A DNA stretch of 10,028 bases from Lachnospiraceae bacterium UBA4380 (GCA_002390025.1 DGRU01000082.1:18788-28815), one strand, 5' to 3'; numbered from the stretch's first letter, positions 1-6,547 are shown. The notes: generated by a model from the sequence alone, not told the origin. Numbers and translations: made by a program.

Positions 1-1306
1 GGCGGGTGTTTTCCAGGATTCCCTCGAAGACGACAGGGTAGATTCCCTTGCCCCGCTGTCCCTCATAGTGGACATCCACACTTCTGTCCGCGCCGAACAT
101 GAGCATTTTGCGGATCTTTTCGGGGAGTTCCTTCCAGGGTGTCGACATATCAAAGCCGTACTCCTCACAAAGAGCAACCAGGATGGCGTTTGCAAAACTC
201 CCCTTGTTCATGCAGGACTGCCAGCCGATGACGGCAATAGCCCCCTGGTTGATGGAGAGGCGGTCGTCCGGAACCAGCAGACGGGGGTCAAACTCCATGC
301 GGTAGCCCAGTCCCGCGCAGTCGGGGCAGGCGCCGAAGGGGTTGTTGAAGGAGAAGCTGCGGGGCTCGATCTCGGAGATGCTGATCCCGCAGTCCGGGCA
401 GGCAAAGCTCTGGCTGAACTGCAGGAGCTCCCCGCCGACGACGTCCGCCTGGACCAGTCCCTCGGAGAGGGCCAGGGCGTTTTCAACAGAATCCGTCATG
501 CGGCGCTCGGTGCCGGGGCGGATGACCAGACGGTCGACCACGATCTCGATATTGTGCTTGATATTTTTGTCGAGGGTGATGTCCTCGGAGACATCGTACA
601 TGTTCCCGTCGATGCGGAGGCGGACGTAGCCGGCCCTCCTGGCGCGGTCAATGACCTTTTCATGGCGTCCCTTACGTCCCCGGACGACCGGCGCGAGGAT
701 CTGCACCCGCGTTCCCTCGGGCAGGGCCATCATGCGGTCCACCATCTGGTCCACGGTCTGCTTGGCGATCTCCCTGCCGCAGTTGGGGCAGTGGGGCGTG
801 CCGATCCTGGCATAGAGCAGACGAAAATAGTCATAGATCTCCGTCACTGTGCCCACCGTGGAACGGGGGTTGCGGTTGGTCGACTTCTGGTCGATGGAGA
901 TCGCGGGCGACAGGCCCTCGATGTTCTCCACATCGGGTTTCTCCATCTGGCCGAGGAACTGACGGGCATAAGACGACAGGGACTCCATGTAGCGGCGCTG
1001 GCCCTCGGCATAAATCGTATCGAAGGCGAGCGAGGATTTGCCCGAGCCGGACAGACCGGTCAGGACGACCAGCTGATTGCGGGGAATGGACACATCGATC
1101 CCCTTGAGATTGTGCTCGTTGGCGCCCCTGATCCTGATGCAGTCCTCCGCGTAGATCTTGCTGCGGCGCTCGGCGTCGATCTCCCGCTGGGCCAGGGCCT
1201 TTTTTTCATTTTCTGCCAGAACGGGCCAGTAATCGGGCTTTCGCATTTTGACAGACGTCCCCGTCCCTGCTGTATTTGTTTTTGATAAATCTCTCGTTTT
1301 AGGCAT
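1..1306 (-). CDS. uvrA: UvrABC system protein A, excinuclease ATPase subunit (5' part only, cut by the window edge)
   Basis: UvrA is the damage-sensing ATPase of nucleotide excision repair; a UvrA dimer loads UvrB onto damaged DNA. About 435 N-terminal residues are visible; the rest (family total about 940) lies beyond base 1. The translation shows Walker A GLSGSGKSS at residues 84-92 (Lys90), the signature SPAISIDQKSTNRNPRSTVG, a CPNCG pair at 173-176, and a four-cysteine zinc module at Cys303, Cys306, Cys327 and Cys330 with the same spacing as E. coli 253/256/277/280. The offset from E. coli is about 50 residues, so the ATG at 1306 gives a polar, Lys-rich N-terminal extension. A weak AAGGGA precedes this ATG; the next in-frame ATG (1246) has no visible RBS, and neither gives the usual short N-terminus. 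No terminator lies between promoter and gene. Identity is certain; the exact start is less so. Confidence 0.97.
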   Translation of the reverse strand, partial: MPKTRDLSKTNTAGTGTSVKMRKPDYWPVLAENEKKALAQREIDAERRSKIYAEDCIRIRGANEHNLKGIDVSIPRNQLVVLTGLSGSGKSSLAFDTIYAEGQRRYMESLSSYARQFLGQMEKPDVENIEGLSPAISIDQKSTNRNPRSTVGTVTEIYDYFRLLYARIGTPHCPNCGREIAKQTVDQMVDRMMALPEGTRVQILAPVVRGRKGRHEKVIDRARRAGYVRLRIDGNMYDVSEDITLDKNIKHNIEIVVDRLVIRPGTERRMTDSVENALALSEGLVQADVVGGELLQFSQSFACPDCGISISEIEPRSFSFNNPFGACPDCAGLGYRMEFDPRLLVPDDRLSINQGAIAVIGWQSCMNKGSFANAILVALCEEYGFDMSTPWKELPEKIRKMLMFGADRSVDVHYEGQRGKGIYPVVFEGILENTR

Positions 1307-1499
1307 ATCCGGATTCCCTTTTTATCTCACACTTTTGGGCTCAATCGCAATTTTTTAAAATTTTTTTAATTAAGTTCACTTACTATCGGTCTGACCGCAT
1401 CTTGTACCGTCCTCAATATAAAAATATAAAAACATAAACATATAAGAATAGATGAAATCACATCCGGCATTCCCCTGCGGAGCCGGTGTGCAGAAATCT

Positions 1500-1508
1500 A
1501 GTATATCA
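1500..1508 (-). promoter_or_regulatory. Candidate extended -10 promoter for uvrA
   Basis: On the minus strand the sequence TGATATACT contains TG-N-TATACT, an extended -10 element one base from TATAAT. No good -35 hexamer lies 16-18 nt upstream, which extended -10 promoters can tolerate. Transcription would begin near 1493, leaving a leader of about 187 nt, very AT-rich between about 1340 and 1460. It lies after the uvrB terminator and before uvrA, as expected for a separate uvrA transcription unit. This is inferred from sequence only. Confidence 0.45.
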
Positions 1509-1527
1509 CAAGTCAGCCTTCCATAAT

Positions 1528-1541
1528 AGAACAAATTTTCG
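1528..1541 (-). promoter_or_regulatory. Possible LexA (SOS) operator upstream of uvrA
   Basis: Read on the plus strand this is AGAACAAATTTTCG. It matches 12 of 14 positions of the Gram-positive LexA consensus CGAACRNRYGTTCG, with mismatches at the first base and at the G of the second half-site. It lies about 20 bp upstream of the candidate uvrA -10, where a repressor could block RNA polymerase. uvrA is commonly SOS-controlled in bacteria, so the location is meaningful. The weakened second half-site keeps this tentative. Confidence 0.3.
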
Positions 1542-1552
1542 AAAAAAGCTGC

Positions 1553-1608
1553 TGCCGGACTGCCCGGCCAACGCCGGCTCACGGGCATGTCATGGCCCTG
1601 CCGGGCAG
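1553..1608. repeat. GC-rich palindrome cluster between uvrB and uvrA
   Basis: A 9-bp inverted repeat, CTGCCCGGC at 1560-1568 and GCCGGGCAG at 1600-1608, encloses a second palindromic stretch (GGGCATGTCATGGCCC, 1583-1598). Smaller GCCGG/CCGGC stems overlap the left arm. On the minus strand the cluster is followed by a T run (TTTTTT at 1542-1547), so it could act as a back-up terminator before the uvrA promoter. The T run is about 6 nt from the nearest stem, which is imperfect geometry. Confidence 0.35.
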
Positions 1609-1674
1609 ACAATAAGACAGAAAAAAGCTCTCCCGCAGAAGACCTCTCTGTTCTCTCCGCCTTCCCGCCAAATG

Positions 1675-1706
1675 AAAAGTCCCCGCCCGAAGAGGGCGGG
1701 GGTTTT
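1675..1706 (-). terminator. Intrinsic terminator after uvrB (symmetrical, could work both ways)
   Basis: An 8-bp all-GC stem, CCCCGCCC at 1681-1688 with GGGCGGGG at 1694-1701, closes a 5-nt loop. It is flanked by AAAA (1675-1678) on one side and TTTT (1703-1706) on the other, so a U tract follows the stem on either strand. For the minus strand it lies about 120 nt after the uvrB stop codon and is the natural end of that transcript. Confidence 0.85.
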
Positions 1707-1730
1707 CCAAATGTTTATGGCAGTGATCCC

Positions 1731-1830
1731 AATCTCTTTACAGATCACTTTTCGAATCTCTTTCCGAATCTCATTACAGATTACTTTTCGATTCTCTTTC
1801 CGGATCTCTTGCGATTCTCTTTCGGAATCA
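1731..1830. repeat. 36-bp degenerate tandem repeat at the uvrB 3' end
   Basis: Two adjacent 36-bp units, 1731-1766 and 1767-1802, agree at 33 of 36 positions by hand alignment (differences at unit positions 7, 16 and 26). A shorter third copy, missing an internal block of about 14 bp, follows from 1803 and runs into the uvrB stop codon (TCA at 1828-1830 on the plus strand). Each unit also contains a smaller echo of CGAATCTCTTTC. There is no spacer between units, so this is not a CRISPR array. On the mRNA the tract is purine-rich (repeated GGAAAGAGA). It lies between the stop codon and the terminator, in the 3' untranslated region. Confidence 0.85.
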
Positions 1831-3984
1831 CTTTGTCCTGTGTTCAGTCCGGCCGGAAGACCTGCGGCGGCCCGTGCGCTTTGCGGTGCGCTCGGCGCTG
1901 CGGACGGCGTCGTGCATGTTGACAGGATCCCCGGAAGCGGACCCGCCTCCAGGACCGTTTTTTGCCGGTTTATCAGAACCTGCTTTTTCCGTCAGGCCGT
2001 TCTCGACTTCCAGCAGGTGCTTTTTGAGATCCACCATGCGGTCGCGGAGCTCTGCGGCGGCCTCGAAGTTGAGGTCTGCGGCGGCCTTGCGCATCTGCTT
2101 TTCGACATCGGCAATGAGCCTTGTGAGTTCCTTTGCGTCCATGGATTCGGGATCCTTCTCGAAGCGGACCTCCTCTTTGGAGATCTCCTTGGAGATCGAG
2201 ATGAGATCGCGGACGGCCTTGCGGATAGTCTGGGGCGTAATGCCGTGTTCCTCGTTGTATTTCTGCTGGATGGCCCGGCGGCGCTCGGTCTCCTCTATGG
2301 CCCGGCGCATGGAGTCGGTCATGTTATCCGCATACATGATGACATGACCGTCAGCGTTTCTCGCTGCGCGGCCGATGGTCTGGACCAGGGAGGTCTCGGA
2401 GCGCAGGAAGCCCTCCTTGTCTGCATCGATGATGGCGACCAGGGAGATCTCGGGAATATCCAGGCCCTCCCGTAGCAGGTTGATGCCGACCAGCACATCG
2501 AAGACATCCAGGCGCATGTCGCGGATGATCTGGGAGCGCTCGAGGGTATCGATATCTGAGTGGAGATATTTGACGCGGATCCCCGCCTCGGCCAGATAGT
2601 CGGTCAGATCCTCGGCCATCTTTTTGGTCAGGGTGGTGATCAGGACCTTATTGCCCTTGTCCGTCTCTTTGCGGATCTCACCGATCAGGTCGTCGATCTG
2701 GCCCTCGACGGGGCGCACATCGATTTCGGGATCCAGAAGACCGGTGGGACGGATGACCTGCTCGGTGCGGAGCAGCTCGTGCTCCGCCTCATAGGGTCCC
2801 GGCGTCGCGGAGACAAAGAGCATCTGGTCAATGTGTGTCTCAAACTCCGAGAATTCCAGGGGACGGTTGTCCAAGGCCGAGGGCAGGCGGAAGCCGTAGC
2901 GCACCAGGGTCTCCTTGCGCGACCGGTCGCCCCGGTACATGGCGCCGATCTGGGGGATCGTCATATGGGACTCATCGATGATGATGAGGAAATCATTGTC
3001 ATAGAAATCCATGAGGGTCATGGGCGGTTCGCCCTCCTTCATGAAATTCAGGTGGCGGGAGTAGTTCTCGATGCCGGAGCAGAAGCCTGTCTCGCGCATC
3101 ATCTCGACATCAAAATTGGTGCGCTCGGCGATGCGCTGCGCCTCCAGGAGCATATCCTCGCCCTTGAAATATTTCACCCGCTCCCTGAGCTCTTCCTCGA
3201 TGTTGTCGCAGGCGGCATTGATCTTCTCCTGGGGGACGACATAGTGGGAGGCGGGGTAGATCATCACGTGCTCGAGCTGCCTGTGGACGCGGCCGGTCAG
3301 CTGGTCCACCTCGCAGATGCGGTCGATCTCGTCGCCGAACCACTCGACACGGAGGATGAAGTCGCTGCCCTGGGCAGGGAAGATCTCCAGCGTGTCACCG
3401 CGGACGCGGAAATTGGTCCTCTCGAGCGCCATATCATTGCGGGTGTACTGGATCGCCACCAGCTCCTGCAGGACATCATCCCGATCCTTTTCCATGCCCG
3501 GCCTCAGAGAGATGGACATGCCCTTGAATTCATCGGGGCTGCCCAGGCCGTAGATACAGGAGACAGAGGCGACGACGATGACATCCCTGCGTTCCGCCAG
3601 CGAGGCTGTCGCGGACAGGCGCAGCTTATCGATCTCGTCATTGATCATGGAGTCCTTGGCAATATAGGTATCACTCTGCGGAATATAGGCCTCCGGCTGA
3701 TAATAATCATAGTAGGACACAAAATACTCCACCGCGTTCTCCGGAAAAAATTCCTTCATCTCGCCGTAGAGCTGCCCCGCCAGGGTCTTGTTGTGGGAAA
3801 TGATCAGCGTGGGCTTGTTCAGGGCCTGAATGACGTTGGCCATGGTAAAAGTCTTGCCCGAGCCCGTCACTCCCAGAAGGGTCTCAAACTGATTGCCCTC
3901 CTGAAAACCTCTGACGAGGTCCTCGATCGCTTTGGGCTGGTCGCCGGTCGGCGCATATTCGGAATGAAGTACAAAATGATCCAT
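1828..3984 (-). CDS. uvrB: UvrABC system protein B, damage-verifying helicase subunit of excinuclease
   Basis: UvrB receives damaged DNA from UvrA, checks the lesion with its beta-hairpin and recruits UvrC for incision. The 718-residue product shows Walker A GVTGSGKT at 38-45, the beta-hairpin [12 protein letters not shown] near 91-102, DESH at 337-340, SATPG at 392-396, QTIGRAAR at 535-542, and a C-terminal UVR motif at about 617-655 that contacts UvrA or UvrC. The start ATG follows AGGAG (3994-3998) with 9-nt spacing. Usual UvrB length is about 660-675; here about 55 extra residues follow the UVR motif, first Gly/Ser-rich and then strongly basic ([14 protein letters not shown]). A terminator lies immediately upstream of the RBS and I find no convincing promoter between the S1 gene and uvrB, so expression may depend on read-through or on a promoter inside the S1 gene. 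Confidence 0.98.
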   Translation of the reverse strand: MDHFVLHSEYAPTGDQPKAIEDLVRGFQEGNQFETLLGVTGSGKTFTMANVIQALNKPTLIISHNKTLAGQLYGEMKEFFPENAVEYFVSYYDYYQPEAYIPQSDTYIAKDSMINDEIDKLRLSATASLAERRDVIVVASVSCIYGLGSPDEFKGMSISLRPGMEKDRDDVLQELVAIQYTRNDMALERTNFRVRGDTLEIFPAQGSDFILRVEWFGDEIDRICEVDQLTGRVHRQLEHVMIYPASHYVVPQEKINAACDNIEEELRERVKYFKGEDMLLEAQRIAERTNFDVEMMRETGFCSGIENYSRHLNFMKEGEPPMTLMDFYDNDFLIIIDESHMTIPQIGAMYRGDRSRKETLVRYGFRLPSALDNRPLEFSEFETHIDQMLFVSATPGPYEAEHELLRTEQVIRPTGLLDPEIDVRPVEGQIDDLIGEIRKETDKGNKVLITTLTKKMAEDLTDYLAEAGIRVKYLHSDIDTLERSQIIRDMRLDVFDVLVGINLLREGLDIPEISLVAIIDADKEGFLRSETSLVQTIGRAARNADGHVIMYADNMTDSMRRAIEETERRRAIQQKYNEEHGITPQTIRKAVRDLISISKEISKEEVRFEKDPESMDAKELTRLIADVEKQMRKAAADLNFEAAAELRDRMVDLKKHLLEVENGLTEKAGSDKPAKNGPGGGSASGDPVNMHDAVRSAERTAKRTGRRRSSGRTEHRTK

Positions 3985-3999
3985 ACTTTCCCTCTCCTG

Positions 4000-4032
4000 A
4001 AAAAAAGGTACCGCACGGTCAGATGCGGTACC
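4000..4032 (-). terminator. Intrinsic terminator of the S1-domain gene, abutting the uvrB RBS
   Basis: A perfect 9-bp stem, GGTACCGCA (4007-4015) with TGCGGTACC (4024-4032), has an 8-nt loop and is followed on the minus strand by seven T residues (4000-4006). It starts about 21 nt after the S1-gene stop codon. The T tract ends one base before the uvrB Shine-Dalgarno sequence, an unusually tight arrangement. Confidence 0.9.
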
Positions 4033-4053
4033 CTGTTACACAATGGTTCTGTT

Positions 4054-4713
4054 TTAGTCGAACTTGAAGCCCTTGAGCAGGTCTGCGAGACTTGTTGTCG
4101 CATTCTCCTTCGTGGTGTAGAGGGAGACATCAACCGGCTCTTCCCTGTCCTGAACAGGAGCGTCCTCGAGGATCTTCATGCTGAGGCTGATCTTGCCGTC
4201 GGCAACTTTGATGATCCTGACCTTGACCTTGTCGCCTTCCTTGACAACTTCGGAAGGATCGTTGATGCGCTTCTGGCTCATCTGGGAAATGTGGACCAGG
4301 CCGTCAATGCCGTCGCCCAGGTCGACAAACGCGCCGTAGGGCTTGATGGTCTGCACAGTGCCTTCCAGAACAGTGCCGGGCTGCATGGCGTCGATGCGGC
4401 GTCTGCGCTCTTCTCTGCGGCGGCCGCGCGCAACCTCTTTGCCGGAGAGCACAAGGCGCTTCTTCTCGGGATCACAGGTGATGATGCGGACCTCGACGTC
4501 CTTGTCGATCCACTCGGAAGTATCCTCGACATAGGCATCGCTGAGCTGAGATGCAGGGATGAAAGCACGGATGCCCTCAACATAAGTCACGACACCGGCC
4601 TTGACTGTCTCAAGGATCTGCACGGTGAAGACTTCCTTATTCTCCATCATCTTCGCCAGCTTGTCCCATGCCTGAACATCGCCGTTCATTGTTTCCTTTT
4701 TTTCTTCAGACAT
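4054..4713 (-). CDS. Short S1-domain RNA-binding protein (two S1 domains, ribosomal protein S1-like)
   Basis: The 219-residue product carries two S1 oligonucleotide-binding domains. The first is divergent (about residues 25-95, with [13 protein letters not shown]). The second is canonical (about 111-182, with [21 protein letters not shown]). They are joined by a very basic linker, [10 protein letters not shown], near 97-106, and the protein ends in [13 protein letters not shown]. Full bacterial S1 has four to six such domains, so this is the short clostridial type, often annotated as 30S ribosomal protein S1. It probably binds mRNA at the ribosome, though another RNA-related role is possible. 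The start at 4713 is set by GGAGGAGG six bases upstream; an in-frame ATG at 4821 would add 36 residues without homology and lies at or before the predicted transcript start. The gene has its own promoter, leader hairpin and terminator. Confidence 0.93.
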   Translation of the reverse strand: MSEEKKETMNGDVQAWDKLAKMMENKEVFTVQILETVKAGVVTYVEGIRAFIPASQLSDAYVEDTSEWIDKDVEVRIITCDPEKKRLVLSGKEVARGRRREERRRRIDAMQPGTVLEGTVQTIKPYGAFVDLGDGIDGLVHISQMSQKRINDPSEVVKEGDKVKVRIIKVADGKISLSMKILEDAPVQDREEPVDVSLYTTKENATTSLADLLKGFKFD

Positions 4714-4719
4714 ACTTTT

Positions 4720-4727
4720 CCTCCTCC
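4720..4727 (-). promoter_or_regulatory. Ribosome binding site that fixes the S1-domain gene start
   Basis: GGAGGAGG on the minus strand lies 6 nt before the ATG at 4713. This near-perfect Shine-Dalgarno sequence selects MSEEKKE as the N-terminus over the longer in-frame reading from 4821. Confidence 0.9.
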
Positions 4728-4744
4728 CCGCAGGCTGTAGCTCT

Positions 4745-4773
4745 GCGAAACGTATTCCGATACGTTTATTCGC
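4745..4773 (-). other. Leader hairpin upstream of the S1-domain gene
   Basis: Inverted repeat: AAACGTAT and ATACGTTT pair around a 4-nt loop, extended by GCG/CGC beyond a 3-nt bulge. It lies inside the predicted leader of about 92 nt, ending roughly 17 nt before the RBS, and has no T tract, so it is not a terminator. It could be a protein-binding or stability element. Autoregulation of S1 through its mRNA leader is known in E. coli; applying that here is inference. Confidence 0.5.
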
Positions 4774-4811
4774 CTGTTTTATGCAGTAAAAACCTGCGAC
4801 ACAATGGCTGT

Positions 4812-4840
4812 ATAGTATCACAAAAAAGCCATAAAGTAAA
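4812..4840 (-). promoter_or_regulatory. Predicted sigma-A promoter for the S1-domain gene
   Basis: On the minus strand, -35 TTTACT (4835-4840) and -10 TACTAT (4812-4817) are separated by 17 nt, with TG one base before the -10 (extended -10). Each hexamer matches consensus at four of six positions. Transcription would start near 4805. The -35 begins only about 14 nt after the mntP stop codon and no terminator intervenes, so mntP transcripts may also read into this gene. Confidence 0.6.
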
Positions 4841-4853
4841 TTGTTTTATTCGT

Positions 4854-5438
4854 TTAAAAGCCTCCTCCGAAGAGGATTTTGCATCCGATGGCGATCAGGA
4901 TCACCCCGCCCAGGACGGATGCCCTGCCGGCCAGGCGCATTCCGAAATACCTGCCGATGCGGATCCCGGCCAGACAGATGAACAGGGTCGTCACGCCGAT
5001 CAGGATCGAAGCCGACAGCGCCTGCGCCGCATTGTAGGACGCAATGGTAAAGCCGACGGAAAGCGCGTCGATGGAGGTGGCTATTCCCTGCACGAAAAGT
5101 TCGCTTCCGGACAGGCGGACCTCCTCCTCTGCCTCCTCCGTTCCCCGGATCCCCTCCACAAGCATTTTCCCTCCGATAAAGGCAAGCAGGAAAAAAGCGA
5201 TCCAGGGGACCATTTTCTGAAAAGCAGTGAAGCGCTCGGAGATCGTGTGGACACAGATCCATCCGGTCACCGGCATCAGGAACTGGAAAAAGGCAAAAGT
5301 CCCGGAGATGATCAGCATTCTCTTTTTGCTCATCCCGGGATTCTGAAGGCCGTTGGCCATGGAGACGGAAAAGGCGTCCATGGCAAGCCCGACGCCCAGC
5401 AATATGCTTTTACAGATAAACAGAAACAGACTTTGCAT
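4854..5438 (-). CDS. mntP: Manganese efflux pump MntP (YebN/DUF204 family)
   Basis: MntP exports Mn2+ across the cytoplasmic membrane and protects against manganese excess. With the start at 5438 the product has 194 residues, close to the 188 of E. coli MntP, and about six hydrophobic segments. It has the inverted-repeat signature of the family: GLAMDAFSVS (Asp21) in the first half and ATSIDALSVGF (Asp124) in the second, both with acidic residues needed for transport. An acidic loop (TEEAEEEVR) separates the halves. The frame stays open up to 5525, but an earlier start would put the N-terminus inside a terminator hairpin, so I chose MQSLF, preceded by a modest GAGAGAAG. No clear promoter lies between that terminator (5514-5549) and the gene, which hints at control by read-through. 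Substrate assignment rests on family membership. Confidence 0.93.
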   Translation of the reverse strand: MQSLFLFICKSILLGVGLAMDAFSVSMANGLQNPGMSKKRMLIISGTFAFFQFLMPVTGWICVHTISERFTAFQKMVPWIAFFLLAFIGGKMLVEGIRGTEEAEEEVRLSGSELFVQGIATSIDALSVGFTIASYNAAQALSASILIGVTTLFICLAGIRIGRYFGMRLAGRASVLGGVILIAIGCKILFGGGF

Positions 5439-5513
5439 GTTACTTCTCTCAATACACCGCATGTTCCGCCGCTTGTCCCGCAGCGTTAGCTTTGGCAAAT
5501 TCTCTTTTACATG

Positions 5514-5549
5514 AAAAACCGGCACAGGACTTTATACCTGTGCCGGTTT
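5514..5549 (-). terminator. Strong intrinsic terminator upstream of mntP
   Basis: An 11-bp perfect stem, ACCGGCACAGG (5518-5528) with CCTGTGCCGGT (5537-5547), extendable to 13 bp, encloses an 8-nt loop. On the minus strand it runs into five T residues (5514-5518). It ends the transcript from the SH3-like gene or a separate small RNA, or else acts as an attenuator about 75 nt before the mntP start codon. Confidence 0.85.
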
Positions 5550-5551
5550 GG

Positions 5552-5728
5552 AAGTAGTCTCAAAAGAAAACCCAAACGCCGTCTTTTACGCCTGCTGCCT
5601 TTCAAAGTGCGACAGAACTGGTAACAGTTCAGACCGCCTCATAATACGAGGTGTTTTTGCGTGATTCCGCAATGCGGACAGCGCAGAGCGCCATCGCATC
5701 GGGAAATCAGCGCGCTTATGAAAAAACA
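5552..5728 (-). other. Hairpin-rich non-coding stretch between the SH3-like gene and mntP
   Basis: No credible gene is present. On the minus strand, in order, I see: a long imperfect hairpin at 5663-5708 (GATTTCC pairs with GGAATC, then CGATGCG with CGCATTG, then GCGC with GCGC); a small CCTC/GAGG stem at 5637-5651; a perfect 6-bp stem GAACTG/CAGTTC with a 4-nt loop at 5615-5630; and GTTTGG/CCAAAC at 5546-5577, whose last arm overlaps the base of the terminator at 5514-5549. This could be a structured leader of mntP, a small RNA, or simply a folded 3' untranslated region. I could not find the GGGGAGUAG core of the yybP-ykoY manganese riboswitch. Confidence 0.4.
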
Positions 5729-6457
5729 TCAGGGAATCTGGATATAGCCGTAGGTTGTTCCTTCCTGCAGCCATACGGAAACACGATGCCATCCGTTCTG
5801 ACCTGCTTCCTCGATCTGAACGTTCCATCCGGGGACAAGGTCCATGAGGGGTGCGGAGTCCGCGGATGCCTCGGAATAGAGGACCATGGGATTCTCGATC
5901 GCATAAACTGTGCCGGGTTCAAGAACTGTAGTGGATGTGGTTTCCTCTGCAGGAGCGGCCTCTTCCTCTGCGGGAGCAGCTTCCTCTGTGGGAGCAGTTT
6001 CTTCCTCTGCGGGAGCAGCTTCTTCCTCTGCGGGAGCCTCTGCATCTGTCTCTTCTACAGTTTCGATTTCCTGAACCTCTTCCTTATCAGCCTCAACGGC
6101 TTCTTCGGCGCCCTCTTCGATTCCCTCTGCCACTTCGACAGCTTCTGTTGTATTGACAGCTGCGATTTCGGAAGTAGCCGCTGCGGCGACTGTCTCCTCA
6201 TCGGAAGAACCGGAGGTGATCCAGATCACGATTCCAACAATTGCAAGTACAGCGACAACTCCGATCAGCAGAAGGAGATTCTGTCTGTCTTCCTTCTTCT
6301 GTTTCTCACGGTCTGCACTGCTGACGCTCTTCTCAGTCTTTGTCTCTTTCACGATTTCTTCTTTGACCTCCTCTACAGTTTCCTCAATCGGGGCGCTCTG
6401 AGTCTTAGCCTGCTCAGGCTTCTGGTTTGTGTTTCTTCTTTTCCTGTTGTTTGCCAT
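5729..6457 (-). CDS. Single-pass membrane protein with acidic repeat linker and SH3-like C-terminal domain
   Basis: The 242-residue protein has a basic cytoplasmic N-terminus (MANNRKRRN), a charged stretch rich in Glu and Lys, one transmembrane helix at about 61-80 (LLLLIGVVAVLAIVGIVIWI), and a long acidic Ala/Pro/Glu linker at about 85-175 with imperfect 6-7 residue repeats of the APAEEEA type. It ends in a compact domain, about 183-242, resembling bacterial SH3: YAIENPMVLYSEASADS, then GWHRVSV and YGYIQIP. A positive N-terminus before a single helix predicts an outside C-terminus. Such SH3-like domains often bind peptidoglycan or other wall components, so a wall-associated role is likely but unproven. 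The start follows AGGAGG with a short 5-nt spacer. It has its own extended -10 promoter, between uppP and mntP. No gene name is justified. Confidence 0.85.
   Translation of the reverse strand: MANNRKRRNTNQKPEQAKTQSAPIEETVEEVKEEIVKETKTEKSVSSADREKQKKEDRQNLLLLIGVVAVLAIVGIVIWITSGSSDEETVAAAATSEIAAVNTTEAVEVAEGIEEGAEEAVEADKEEVQEIETVEETDAEAPAEEEAAPAEEETAPTEEAAPAEEEAAPAEETTSTTVLEPGTVYAIENPMVLYSEASADSAPLMDLVPGWNVQIEEAGQNGWHRVSVWLQEGTTYGYIQIP
5943..6041 (-). repeat. In-frame 18-21 bp coding repeats in the SH3-like protein linker
   Basis: About five imperfect copies of a 21-bp unit (one is 18 bp), each with the plus-strand core TCCTCTGCGGGAGC, encode successive APAEEEA/APTEEA-like repeats at residues 141-172. 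Unit lengths are multiples of three, so copy number can change without breaking the frame. Confidence 0.85.
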
Positions 6458-6547
6458 TTCATCCTCCTGTTGGCTGCAGTCCTGCCGTATAACACCAGAT
6501 ACTATTATGAATGCAAGCAGGCCCCCTTTATGTTCGGGCCATTTGTT

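Noticed and set aside
68..1285. A 405-codon plus-strand open frame opposite uvrA
   Set aside because: The opposite strand encodes UvrA with all expected motifs; this frame has no RBS or recognisable domain and its composition is that of an antisense shadow.
1376..1612. A 78-codon minus-strand frame between uvrB and uvrA
   Set aside because: It starts with TTG without a ribosome binding site, spans the palindromes and candidate promoter, and its C-terminal half is a translation of simple AT-rich DNA.
1731..1830. CRISPR array
   Set aside because: Unit length (36 bp) is suggestive, but the units are directly contiguous with no spacers, the copies are few and degenerate, and no cas gene is present.
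1306..3984. A single uvrB-uvrA operon
   Set aside because: A strong terminator, a 521-nt gap and a separate candidate promoter lie between the genes, so two transcription units are more likely.
2560..4740. A 726-codon open frame on the plus strand spanning uvrB and the S1-domain gene
   Set aside because: It is antisense to two clearly identified genes, its product has no recognisable motif, and long antisense frames are expected where TTA, CTA and TCA codons are rare in moderately GC-rich coding DNA.
4714..4821. A longer S1-domain protein starting at 4821
   Set aside because: This start lies at or before the predicted transcript start, the added residues are not S1-like, and a near-perfect RBS precedes the ATG at 4713.
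5439..5728. A yybP-ykoY manganese riboswitch upstream of mntP
   Set aside because: The conserved GGGGAGUAG core and its pairing partner could not be found by eye; only a general terminator-type architecture is present. A covariance search would decide.
5650..5728. A MITE or other miniature mobile element, because of the long imperfect inverted repeat
   Set aside because: No target-site duplication was seen, the arms are imperfect, and one begins at the stop codon of the preceding gene. An RNA hairpin explains it equally well.
5586..5828. An 80-codon minus-strand frame after the SH3-like gene
   Set aside because: It overlaps the end of the SH3-like gene in another frame, has no RBS, and runs through the hairpin-rich non-coding region.
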